This document shows positions 54,540 to 64,000 of a stretch of 64,000 nt of DNA, piece after piece. Position 1 is the stretch's first letter, and each line of letters starts with the position of its first letter. The stretch comes from Daphnia carinata (taxonomy: Eukaryota > Arthropoda > Branchiopoda > Diplostraca > Daphniidae), in contig NC_081337.1 in assembly GCF_022539665.2 (NCBI RefSeq), forward strand, positions 11,463,768 through 11,527,767, read 5' to 3'. Under the pieces are notes generated by a model. The model had not been told where the DNA came from. It was given only the letters and a program-made list of their open reading frames with translations, and did no database searches. The translations under genes and the position numbers were made by a program.

Positions 54540-55576
54540 GCTGCAAGCGCTACAGTTCCAGAGTCAGGAAATTACGATAGGAGGGATCCCAGAGAAAACA
54601 GTGAAAGCATTGGGCGTAACTTGAGATCCGGACACGGATACGTTCAGGTTGAGACTCCAGAGAATAATAGAAGAAGCCGAGGAAATGAATAGGAGACCAA
54701 CGAACAGGAAACTATTCAGCCTGGCGTTTAAAGTGTTCGATCTGTTGGGTCTAGTATCACCGGTGACGATGATAGCAAATATCATAATGCAAAAGGTCTG
54801 GATAGAGAAGACCGGATGGGACGAGCCAGTGTCGGCAAGCATAATGCCGAACTGGGAAACATTCATAAAGGGTTTATCGGACCTTTCCGAAACAAAGCTG
54901 GGAAGGTGGGTTGGAGAAAACCGTTCTCCGAAGTTGGATTCATTCTGTGACGCAAGTTATAATGCGTACAATATAGCGACATACATGGAGAACGGAGAAG
55001 AGACGAAGCTGGTATGCAGCAAAACGAGAATAGCATCGGACCCAAAAAAATCGGTGTCGACCCCAAGGCTAGACTTGCTGGCTCTCAGGCTGGGGGAATA
55101 TGTTGAGAAAGTCCTTGGACGGTCATCCGAGAAAGTATTGGGGACAGACTCGGCCATAGCCTTCTGGTGGATGAAAGGCGAGTCGGGACGATGGAAGCAG
55201 TTCGATCACAAAGGAGTGACCGAGATCAGAGGAAATTGTCTCGGGTTCAGAACCCGGTGGACATAGCTTCGAGAGGAGCATCGGTGAGCCAACTAAATAA
55301 CAAGAAAAACTGGTGGTCAGGACCAGTCTGACTGGACAACAAGGAAACTGGCCGGAGAATCCGGTTCAAGCAGACCGAAGTTGTACAGCAGAAATCGGGA
55401 AAGAAGAAAAGCTGAGAGACGTGACACAGTGCAGCACGTCGGTACAGGGAGAAAAAGAGTGGTATGAGAACTACAGTTCGCTACGTACAATAGTGAGGGT
55501 ATGGGCGACAATCAGAAGGGCAGCGGGCAGGTTTAAAGGCCACGCGAGTCCCGATACACCAGAAGCAGAAGTGTAA
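54540..55576 (+). pseudogene. BEL/Pao C A17/RNase H region
   Basis: The 205-codon frame 54649-55266 reads FSLAFKVFDLLGLVSPVTMI, GWDEPVSASIMPNWETFIKG, LDSFCDASYNAYNIATYM and TPRLDLLALRLGEYVEKVLG. This is the usual order after RT in BEL/Pao. A further frame, 55313-55576, covers the linker to the integrase with frame disruptions. Confidence 0.85.
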
Positions 55577-55715
55577 GACGGAACCGACAAAAAGAAGTAC
55601 AATAGACTCTCGGTAGACGAAATAGGGGAAGCCGAAATGGACATATGGTGGAGGTTGGGGCAGGAAGCGTTCCCCGACGTGATGGAGGCGGTCAAAGAGA
55701 AAAAACCGCGGAGAA

Positions 55716-56476
55716 ATGAACGGCAGAGAGGCAGTAATACTACTACCAGAAAGTCACTATTTGACGGGCAAGCTCATCGTAAAGACGCATGAGCGGTTGA
55801 AACATACAGGAGTAAGCACGACGATGGTGGTGGAAATACGATGGACATTCTGGATACCAAAGCTGAGGCAAACAATAAAAAAGGAGCTGAGACACTGTAT
55901 GAAGTGCCGAGGTTGGACCCTAGACCGTTCAACGAGGTACCAGTACCCTTACCGGTAGACAGGTTACAGATGGCAAACCCGCTTAATGTCACAGGGATAG
56001 GTGTTACGGGGCCCTACCCGATAAAGATAACAGCGACGAGAGCGCAAGCGAAGGCGTACATCTGCCTCTTTACGTGTGCAGTAACGAGAGCGGTTCACTT
56101 GGAGGTGACTACGGACATGGAAACGGATTCTTTGCAAGAAGAGGGGTACTGAAGGCCATGTATTCTGATAATGCAACGTCATTTACGCGTGGCCGCGAAG
56201 TACTTGAAGGCGGCGTACAAAAGTGAAAAACTCTATAATTCACTGGGGGACTTAAACGCCAAGTGGAGCTACTCTTCAAGCCTGTCCCCGTGGTGGGGTG
56301 GATGCTGGGAAAGGATGGTCCAGACGGTGAAGAGATTGTTGTATAAAACGTACGGGAATGCTTGTCTGGAGTATGATCTATTCCGGACAGTGCTAACCGA
56401 GATAGAAGACTCTATAAACACGAAGCCTCTAACATATGTTTCAGACGACGACAAAGAGCCTCTGGCGCCGAAGTAA
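55716..56476 (+). pseudogene. BEL/Pao C integrase, 3' truncated
   Basis: Zinc-binding part 55716-55958 (HERLKHTGVSTTMVVEIRWT, HCMKCRGW). Core from about 55960 in a second frame (GVTGPYPIKITATRAQAKAY, CLFTCAVTRAVHLEVTTDM). Late core 56171-56476 (SLSPWWGGCWERMVQTVKRL, EIEDSINTKPLTYVSDD). The sequence ends abruptly after DKEPLAPK, before the HLL motif and C-terminal domain. Confidence 0.85.
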
Positions 56477-56749
56477 CTAATCTCATGTCAATCTTGTAAC
56501 AATTTTTAATGGAATCTTAGAACGGTTCCAACACCGTTAAATAATTATTGGCCCGTCTCGTACGACGGTTCCTCTTTGGAGGATACGGACTACACGTCTG
56601 CTGTCCTATACGCTGGTACCGACAAAGTACTAGGCCTTGTCGCATTCAATCGCTGATTCGATCAGTCTCTGACATTTGGACTTACGTAGATTGTGAATTC
56701 TAAAACCTTTACATTGATGTTTGCGACCTTAATGCGCATATTTATCTTC
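56477..56749. other. Junction between BEL/Pao C and hAT relic
   Basis: No coding sequence was recognised. The BEL frame stops here and AT-rich sequence resumes. Confidence 0.5.
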
Positions 56750-57670
56750 CTCGTCATTTTCGATGCACATGTCAATCATTGAATCTTATTGCAACTACAG
56801 ATGTCAAGAACATGGACGATCGCCAATTCAATGAATTAAAGAAGAATTCGCATAAATAGTTGTCGAATATCTAGAACAACCAAACTCGGAGCTCACTGGC
56901 TTCCGACTTCATAAAGAAAAAACTATGGGAATTATTCATTATTCATAATGCCGCAGGGTGGAATAGTTAATTATTTAGAAACCCTTGGAAGACTGAAAGA
57001 CGATAGAAGTATTATCCATTGCGTTCCGTTGGTCCCCTGCCTTTTCGAATGTGTTGAAGAAAATTCAAACCGTTGTTTGCCTATCAAAAAGTAATCTTGC
57101 GACGTTTAGTGATCCGCATTTCAAGTTTTCATGGATTGCAGAGGAAAACAAGTTAAACATAATCGATCTTCTAAGGAAAGAAGTAGATCAACGTGTAGGT
57201 GGATCAGTTGAGTAAACACAGTCGGAGATACGTAACACTGTGCGATTCGACTTTAAACGTCTTTAAGTGTTTTAAATAACTGCCCTCCTTTTCCCTTTTA
57301 TAAACTTAGTGCCATTGACAGCAGCATTGATGAGGCCAGTCTAAGTGACGGCCTGAAAAAAAAGAAAAAGGAATCGTTTTTTTGGATTCTCACCAAGACC
57401 TTGAACGATTCTCGACCATAAAACAAGTATTTATGTAAGAAAATTGATTAATAAAGCTATGCATGTGATTTGAAATATCTAATCAAATAACAAATAATCC
57501 ATTGATTTGATATTTGATAGAGAATACAACTGCACGCTTCCATCGTTGTCTGTGAACATCTTTTCAGCAGGGCTGGACAAATTTTCGTTCCAAGAGGTTC
57601 CAACTTATCGCACAGCTATGACGACAAACTTGTTTTTTTTAACAGTATTTCATATTCTCTAGGAACTGGC
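56750..57670 (+). pseudogene. hAT transposase relic, C-terminal part
   Basis: Plus-strand pieces: SDPHFKFSWIAEENKLNIID (about 57110-57170), the region before hAT dimerisation domains. After a gap with intron-like sequence comes CEHLFSRAGQIFVPRGSNLS (about 57553-57612) with DDKLVFFNS. The latter is the hAT C-terminal dimerisation motif (A.ERLFS.AG). Upstream fragments from about 56950 (IVNYLETLGRLKDD) are weaker. No TIR or TSD was found. Confidence 0.7.
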
Positions 57671-60086
57671 AGCCTTACTCATCTAAAACTAGCTGGAAAA
57701 ACATAGTTGTCGCAATGAAATCGCTTTAAAGAGTTGAAAACCACTAAAATACATCATTGTCAGTTGGAATTTGTTTTGTTCAATGAGTGAGAGCGCGCTT
57801 GTAACAAAAACATTTTTCGCATTGAAGGGTGGTGAGGCCCGTGACCTGAATTGCCTTGAATAATTGAGAGATCTTTATAGAATCATGGGTGAACATTATT
57901 TTCTTGATATGAATTGCTTTGAGTCTATTCTCTTACTGAATGCCCCTTGCCCTCTAAAGAGGCGACGATCGGCATAGGGCGGGGCTTAATTTACAAATGG
58001 AGATTTACTGTGGTGGTTCTCAGAGGCCACCAAATCAAACACAAACAATCGGCCGGGAAGCCATATCTGACGTCCAGACCGTGTCGTCTGCTGTTTTAAA
58101 TGTGTCGTATTCACACTGTTTCCGCTGTTAGGAATGTGTTGTATTCACAACACACAGTGCTGTACAGACGTTCGTAGATCGTACTTGGTTGGTTCATAAA
58201 AAGCACATTCAGTTTGAAGCAAATGTTTCAATCCGACTGATAGATGGCGCTACCGTGTGAGTGACCCGCTCAGTAGGTCTTCGCTCAAGCCATAGCTATT
58301 TACAGTAACAGCCAGGAATCGAGTTACTCCTTGTATATTGTGAAACTTGCATCATCTCGCCGATTCGCAGGCATCTCGGGACACTTTTCTCTACCTAATG
58401 CTGCAATTGGTGTTCAGCTTTAATTGAATGATTCTTTTCACTTTCCACAATTTGTTTAAGTTTTCCCATTTAACTGGCAAAGCATACGACAAGAAAATCC
58501 TATTTTGTTTTGACAACAAATAAGTAAATTCAAAAAGATAACGATACAATTAAAAAAAAAACTTTTGCTTTCCTTTCTCTATCATTTTCGATTAACATCT
58601 GTCGTACGCAAGTAAGTTTCTGGTGCCATTTAAAAACCACCTTGCTGTGATTCCTGTCCGTTATAAGTCTGAATTTACTGCACCGTGATAGTATTGGAAT
58701 TATGAATCATATAAATGCACTACATTCATACAACTTCAAAATGGAATAGCTGTTTAAATAGAATATGGATAGATCAACACCTTCCGGCAACATTTTTGAA
58801 TGTTTAATTTAATCCCCCTTGTTTTAAATAAATTTCGTTATCATTTAACTTAAGAAAAACGTTGCTTTATGATACTTAGATGTTTGTTTTAGGTGAGATT
58901 CTATACAGGATGAGGTAGGTTGATCTTTCTGCTATAACATTCTACGCAGAAACGTTCGTTTCGACGAAGTACGTATCCGACGACGTACACGCAAGTAAAC
59001 GCTTCTCTTGCTAAAGTAAGGTTGTCTATAGTATTCAGAAAAGAGCATAGGTTAACAAACCAGTAAGATTTGTTTTGTTCGGTATATATTTTCCTATCAT
59101 TTTCAATATCTTTGGTTGAATATCAGAGACCATGATGTTGTGATGTAATGGCTAGTTGTGTTATTGTTATTTTCTCTATTTCATTCAGGCAATGTGTTAC
59201 TGAGGCTTGATGCAGAGGGGCAATGCGTGATGGAGTATATGCTCAAGCAGAAGCTCATAATCATGATGCTAAGTTTTTTTACAAAATCCAGCAGCTCCGG
59301 TCTAAGAGTGCTTAAACATAGCACGAACTGCTTAATGGATCAACAAAGACCCAAGAGAATCCTGGAGATAGTAAACTCTGTACTTCGCTAAGCAAAGGGA
59401 ACTTTGAATCCAGGTCTGGAACGAAGGATTCAGCAGGAAAATAAAGCCAACCAGCCCTACCACCTTTAGCAATCGATTATACTGGAGTCAATGGAAACTC
59501 ACCCTAGCTTCAAGTTAGAAAATGAAAAAAGCATGAGTTGTGAACGAATCTAATAGTTACTATGATGCAAAGAAACCATACGTGATGTTACGGATGACAA
59601 GGCTGTTGGGCATGATCGCCTAATTTGGAATCCGGGTCGGGTCACGGATGACTAGCAAAAGGAAGCTGTAGTTTTTCATAAAATGAGATTGAATCCCAAA
59701 AGCGATGTAGGGCTAATTGTTTTATTAAACGTACGTGTGGTCCACTATACTATACGCAATTAAACACAAGATACGCGAATGGAAGCCAGTTAATACAAAG
59801 CTCCTTCTTAGTGGTCTTTCCGGTAGGCTGCGTGACGTAAAACTAACTGTCTCATTCTTGTAGACAAAAAGAAACAAACAAAAGAAATCAAATGTCACCC
59901 CCGGAAAAAAACAAAAGAAAAAAGTCAACAAAATAAAAACAATAGCAACAACAACGCCCTCCCCCCTCCCCAAATAAAAGTAAAACACGATCGTGAAGGT
60001 AGATCGTGTATGTGTCAGGGGTTATAGTCCTCCACCCACGCTGGCCGTTTAGTCCGTGTCTCCCAGATCTGGTAGTTGTTGTAGGC
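57671..60086. other. No gene recognised
   Basis: AT-rich, with short frames only. A plus-strand open segment after ttcattcag near 59188 (DGVYAQAEAHNHDAKFFYKI in one frame) looks protein-like but is unidentified. Around 58100-58165 a gtgt(c/t)gtattcacac phrase is duplicated. Near 59958-59971 there is a C-rich tract. Confidence 0.4.
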
Positions 60087-60239
60087 ATGGCTTCCGGTGG
60101 ATCATCTTCCGATTTAGGTGACGTTGCCTCGCTTCAGAAAGACGAAGATGACGAAGATTCGTTATTGCCACAGACACACTGTCAATCTTCTAACTCGTCC
60201 CACTCAGCATCCGGTCGACCATGGAAGCAATTAACTTGA
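60087..60239 (+). CDS. Short acidic Ser-rich ORF, possible first exon
   Basis: A 51-codon frame starting MASGGSSSDLGDVASLQKDE, with an acidic cluster (DEDDEDS) and a Ser/His-rich end. Base composition is more even than in the neighbours and the start context is reasonable (ggcATGG). It could be the first coding exon of a host gene. No splice-continued domain was recognised in the following 600 bases. Confidence 0.3.
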   Translation: MASGGSSSDLGDVASLQKDEDDEDSLLPQTHCQSSNSSHSASGRPWKQLT

Positions 60240-60904
60240 CAAGAGTGCACGTTAAAACGCCTATACCAGGGCTTCTTCCGTTATACGGACAGGTCTTATA
60301 CGATGTAGGTGGTTTGTGACAACCTCCTGACCACTTGGAACTGCCCAACAAACTTAGGAAGGAATTTTTTTGTCCAGTTCTTTTTTCGAGGCTTCCGGCG
60401 GACGAGACCGAGGTCACCACGGAAAGTTCGGGTTCAGGTTTTCGAGTACGATCTACTCTCTCCATCGTTTTACGTGATTTTTCTAAAATGCACAGACGCT
60501 CTCACTCTCAATACAGAGACACGCGAAAAAAAAGGTGCGCGGCTGTTGCTTTTCTACTGGCCATGGAAAAAGATTTTTGTTGCAAGAGCAGGCGCACGGT
60601 CGTTATTTGAAATGAACTTCGGTTGTTACTTGACGAGTGGTGTTGATAGTGAAGGTTGCCGCTGCTAAGTGTAAGTCCCAATTGTCTTGTTTCGTATTGG
60701 CGAATGTGCAAAAGGCAAGAGTGAGATATTTTTTTTCTCTTACTCAGTGGTGGCCACCATAATCGAGTTTTAATTTTTTTTTTATGTTTCCGCACACTGG
60801 TGTCGAGATGGAGAAACCGTTACATGCTTCTATGGAGTAGGGGAGCATGGAGGGAGCAACAAGGAGTAACTTCCTTTCAGTGTTTGTTTCTTTTGCACAA
60901 TACT
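60240..60904. other. No gene recognised
   Basis: Overlapping short frames on both strands (60309-60668 plus, 60190-60465 minus, 60508-60795 minus) with no recognised domain. Confidence 0.4.
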
Positions 60905-62777
60905 TTAGCCCGGATGACAAAATCTTAAAAATTTGCAGGCATTAGGGATGTCTAGCGCTAAGAATATCTTTCGTATCTGGCGGTCTTGCCGTTGTAAGAC
61001 AATGAGCTCTCGTGAAGCAAAAGCCACTTCGAGTTCTTTTATAGCGACAATTAAACAATTATCTGCATGAGAATCTATGCCCTCGGCAGGATTCCTGGAC
61101 AGTGTGTCTGCAACAATTTTGTTTGTCCGTTTCACTTGTTCTATCGTAAAGAAAAATTCTTGTGGGTCTAGTACTTAACTCGCGAATTTTCCTTTCACGT
61201 CCTTCTTGCTCATCATCCGTTTGACGACGAAGGTATCCGTCATCAAAAAATGTCTGCCTAAACGTAGTAGCGCAGTTTCTTGTGCGCCCACACGGCCGCC
61301 AAGCACTCTAATTCATTGGCGTTATACCGTTTTTCACGACCGTCTTCTGCTAATGAAAGTCACTGGTCGATCCTGACCATCAGCATCTTACGTTAACACC
61401 GCTCCAAGTCCATGGTTACATCCAAATCGCATGGAAATGAATCAGAACACGAGCAGTCGTAAGACACGCAATAATACTGTTCTTTGCGCATTTGTGGCGT
61501 TTGTCCAACTCCCCTCAGCATTGTTTTGGAGGAGAACGTGCAAAGAATGAACCAATGACGCAAATTCTGATACAAAACGCCGATAATACGAAGCCACTCG
61601 AAGAAATCCTCTCAATGATTTCAAATTTGCCACGTGTGTGGCAGTCAAGACGCACACCTTTTCGCATTCTAGCAAGATTTCTTCCGCATCAAAACATGCT
61701 CTAGGTGAGACACCTTGGTGGTGCAGAAACCATTTACAATTTTGAGGATCAAATTGGCTGGTTTAGAGCTGTTTTTCCCAACTCTAGGCGTGCCAAGATG
61801 TGACATGAGCTACTTTAAGTAGGGCCAAACTCAGTCCATCAAACGCTGGAACGTTGCCGGAGCATTGCTCAAACCATACGCTAGACGTGTAAATTGGTAG
61901 AGAACATTTGGAGTTACAAAACCGTCTTCCCTCGGTCCTCTAACGATACGGGCACCTCCAATATCGACCGATTAGGTCCAAATACGAAAAAAACTGGACT
62001 TCGTCCTATCCATCCAACATCGCCGATCCGAGGTTCGGATAAACGTCGCGTTTTGTGACTGTATTAAGACGCCGGAAATTAATGTAGAAGTGGTAGTCGC
62101 CAAACTTTGCCTTGCGATTTAAGACGACTTATAGTGAGCTTTATGGTCTAAACGACTTAAGCAATAACCTGGCGTTTGAACGACGACACTCTATATGGCA
62201 CAGAATTGATGGACACGCGTCTCCCGTGCCGATATGATGCACAATTGCAGTTGTGTGATAAAATTTATTTTTATTTAAAAATTTAAATTAAACCGATCGC
62301 AATTGCGTTTTGCCGAATGCCGCCAATAGCTATTTTGATGGAAGAAAGAATTTTCCTTGACGTTAAAGCATTGCAAATAACATTACCTTTTCGTTGGAAA
62401 GAATCTAATTCTACCCCGATTTTTTTTTTGTGAGGCGAGTTCGGCATCCTGATCTTCTGGAAGCACGGTGACGCATACTTCATGTGCGCTGTCCGTTAAG
62501 GTAGACATCACGGCATCTTCGTTCACAATCAAAGAAATGCAGTCGCTTCAATTTTAATTCTATAGGGGAATTATCTACAAGAGGTATCTCAATCAGCCCT
62601 CCATTTACAGTGACGACACTCGCAGGTACTACCCATTACTTCCAGGGTTACGAGTAACAGATTAATTTTACAAATGTGGTACCCGAGCTTTTCTACGAAA
62701 ATCTCACCTTTATAAAGACGAGCGAGTAGGATGGAACTATGTGATGCCCATCTGCATTTATACAGCCACGTCGCTTC
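60905..62777 (-). pseudogene. Gypsy pol relic (pre-RT, RT, RNase H)
   Basis: Minus strand: a pre-RT segment (GGLIEIPLVDNSPIELKLKR near 62530-62610, then the HHIGTGDA RT-start signature near 62225-62250). RT blocks follow: FGDYHFYINFRRLNTVTKRD (about 62040-62110), FFSYLDLIGRYWRCP (about 61950-62000) and the RT end LKSLRGFLRVASYYRRFV (61560-61620). RNase H is near 61150-61440 and the post-RNase H linker NKIVADTLSRNPAEG near 61080-61125. Stops are frequent. No integrase or LTR was seen. It abuts Copia sequence at about 62778. Confidence 0.8.
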
Positions 62778-64000
62778 GATGGCGAAAACAATATCCGATC
62801 TAGACACGATTATTAGGTACATTTAGGAAATTGGCGTCCTCCCGATATAAAACTTTCTTCATTTCAGTTCTTCCCAATTTTGTTGTTGGTGACACGGAAA
62901 TGGCTAACAGAGTACAAGGATTAGCTTGCACTACTTTTAGATGAGAAGAATCCATACTGAAGCGTCTTATGATTGTGGATACAAATGTTGCTCGTTCACG
63001 TAAAGGCATCATTTAGTGCTATTTCCATCCCAACAAAACGATTATCTGGCAGTGAACGCATGTCAAAATGCAAATTTAAGTAGTTTAAAATGGCGCAATT
63101 GTTTCTGCACCGTTGATACAACCAAGGCCATCGTCCACCCAAATACGATCACCATTAGTTAAATTAAGTTCCACGTCCCGACGAGGGAAATATATACAGG
63201 GGTCAGCAGTAGTTCTAATAAGTCCAAGTTTCAAGGGAGAATCGTCGAATTTTTCGTTCAATACTCGTGCTGCATGTTTGAGACCGTTAATACATTCTTT
63301 AGTTTGCAAACCTACTTCTCTCTGCCGCCCGTAACAAAACCTTCAAGTTGTTCGAGATAGAGCTCTTCCTTGCAATTTCATAAAGGAATGCTGTATTAAT
63401 GGCAAGCTGTACAATTTCTAGAACGTTGGTGACTACAGTAGATAGTAGGATGCGTAAGGAGTCATCTTTGATGACCTTGATCGCATAAGTTTCTTCATAG
63501 CCAATGCCTTGTTTTTGTGCATATCCCTTAGCAGCTAATCTATCCCGTGCGGGATTGTCTTTGAAACCAGTTTTTATATTGATAATTCATCCACATTTGA
63601 ATGCTTTACCATAATTTGGAAGCGATACAATCTCCCAGCTTACGTTTTTTATTGGCGATTTATGTTTGTTAGGAATTGATGGTTTCCACTTGTGTACTTC
63701 AATACATAGCATTGCTCCTTTGAAATGTTATGGCCCTAGTTGCTCCAGTACATCAACAGATCTCACGCTAACCCAAACCGTAGGTCTACTATCACGTAGT
63801 GGATGTGGCCAGTCCTAACTGTTGGTAAACATTCATGGTTGGAGTGTGTTTCGTCTTCGTTATTAAGGTCACCAGCTGGTTGTTTAGTTTGTTCGCTATT
63901 GGCAATTTTACTAAAACCTGAGGTTTCTGTGGCTGTCTTCTTGTTGAAGGTAATATCGCTGTGGCTGGATTCTTGTTGAAGGTAATATCGCTGCCTGCTC
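62778..64000 (-). pseudogene. Copia reverse transcriptase relic, runs off window
   Basis: Minus strand, entering from the right edge: WEIVSLPNYGKAFKCG (about 63590-63635), LAAKGYAQKQGIGYEETYAI (63480-63545), ILLSTVVTNVLEIVQLAINT (63395-63455), INGLKHAARVLNEKFDD (63255-63300) and the catalytic WVDD at 63130-63141 (YVDD in most copies). The after-RT block follows: KKVLYREDANFLNVPNN and SRSDIVFAI (62778-62860). Frame changes and stops occur. RNase H is absent because Gypsy sequence begins at 62777. Confidence 0.85.
63928..63991. repeat. Two-copy 32-bp tandem repeat
   Basis: tgtggctg(tc/ga)ttcttgttgaaggtaatatcgc occurs at 63928-63959 and 63960-63991 with two differing bases. It lies in the linker upstream of the Copia RT and may continue beyond the window. 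Confidence 0.8.

Larger units (their letters stand above)
50056..56476 (+). mobile_element. BEL/Pao LTR retrotransposon relic C
   Basis: Plus strand, GC-richer than the surroundings. Leader or LTR-like sequence starts near 50056, followed by extra ORFs (50704-51689), gag (51523-53040), protease (about 53060-53450), RT (53640-54530), A17/RNase H (54540-55300) and integrase (55716-56476). The order is complete to the integrase. The element is cut at 56476 in the SDDDKEPLAP region, so the C-terminal domain and 3' LTR are missing. Many TAG/TGA stops divide it, but long open frames remain. Confidence 0.88.

Overview
The window is a eukaryotic, AT-rich stretch made almost entirely of transposable elements (TEs) and their debris. 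The mix is BEL/Pao, Gypsy and Copia LTR retrotransposons, an I/Jockey-type LINE, and P-like, hAT and PIF/Harbinger DNA transposons. Very short introns (about 70 bp) are visible in some transposase genes. This points to an arthropod, possibly a branchiopod crustacean such as Daphnia, and to a heterochromatic or otherwise gene-poor region. The species assignment is inference. No convincing complete host gene, rRNA, tRNA or CRISPR array was seen.

Layout. 0.3-0.8 kb: non-autonomous hAT-like element. 1.2-2.7 kb: P-like transposase relic (minus). 2.7-4.25 kb: Gypsy pol fragment (minus). 4.29-4.75 kb: array of GAYRTC motifs. 5-7 kb: unidentified debris. 7.05-10.77 kb: a P-like DNA transposon with long terminal inverted repeats (TIRs) built from GAGAAATAGGACT units, interrupted by a Gypsy LTR and gag. 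11.0-11.8 kb: small gene model with a triplicated exon. 13.2-18.4 kb: BEL/Pao (minus) carrying a hAT at 15.89-17.32 kb with a perfect 8-bp target-site duplication (TSD). 18.4-26.1 kb: PIF/Harbinger element with convergent Myb-like and DDE genes. Its transposase gene was hit by a gag-only Gypsy element (19.90-22.95 kb) and by a hAT (22.98-25.14 kb), 21 bp apart and each with an exact TSD. 26.89-36.01 kb: a second long-TIR element (about 560-bp TIRs of GGAGAAATAGGACC units) containing a LINE (30.0-35.1 kb, minus) and unidentified spliced-looking open segments. 36.5-36.9 kb: solo LTR related to the gag-only Gypsy. 37.7-41.4 kb: second BEL/Pao (minus). 41.9-43.5 kb: hAT transposase relic. 43.9-45.4 kb: Gypsy pol relic (minus). 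45.4-50 kb: no recognisable genes. 50.06-56.48 kb: third BEL/Pao (plus), with extra ORFs ahead of gag. 56.7-57.7 kb: hAT relic. 60.9-62.78 kb: Gypsy pol relic (minus). 62.78-64.0 kb: Copia RT relic (minus), running off the window.

Nearly every coding region is broken by stops, frameshifts or deletions, so the parts do not act together as a pathway. They record successive nested insertions. The youngest-looking events are the hAT insertions with perfect TSDs and the gag-only Gypsy with near-identical LTRs. The most unusual material is the pair of long-TIR elements with bidirectional GAGAAATAGGAC arrays, one of which contains P-type transposase exons.
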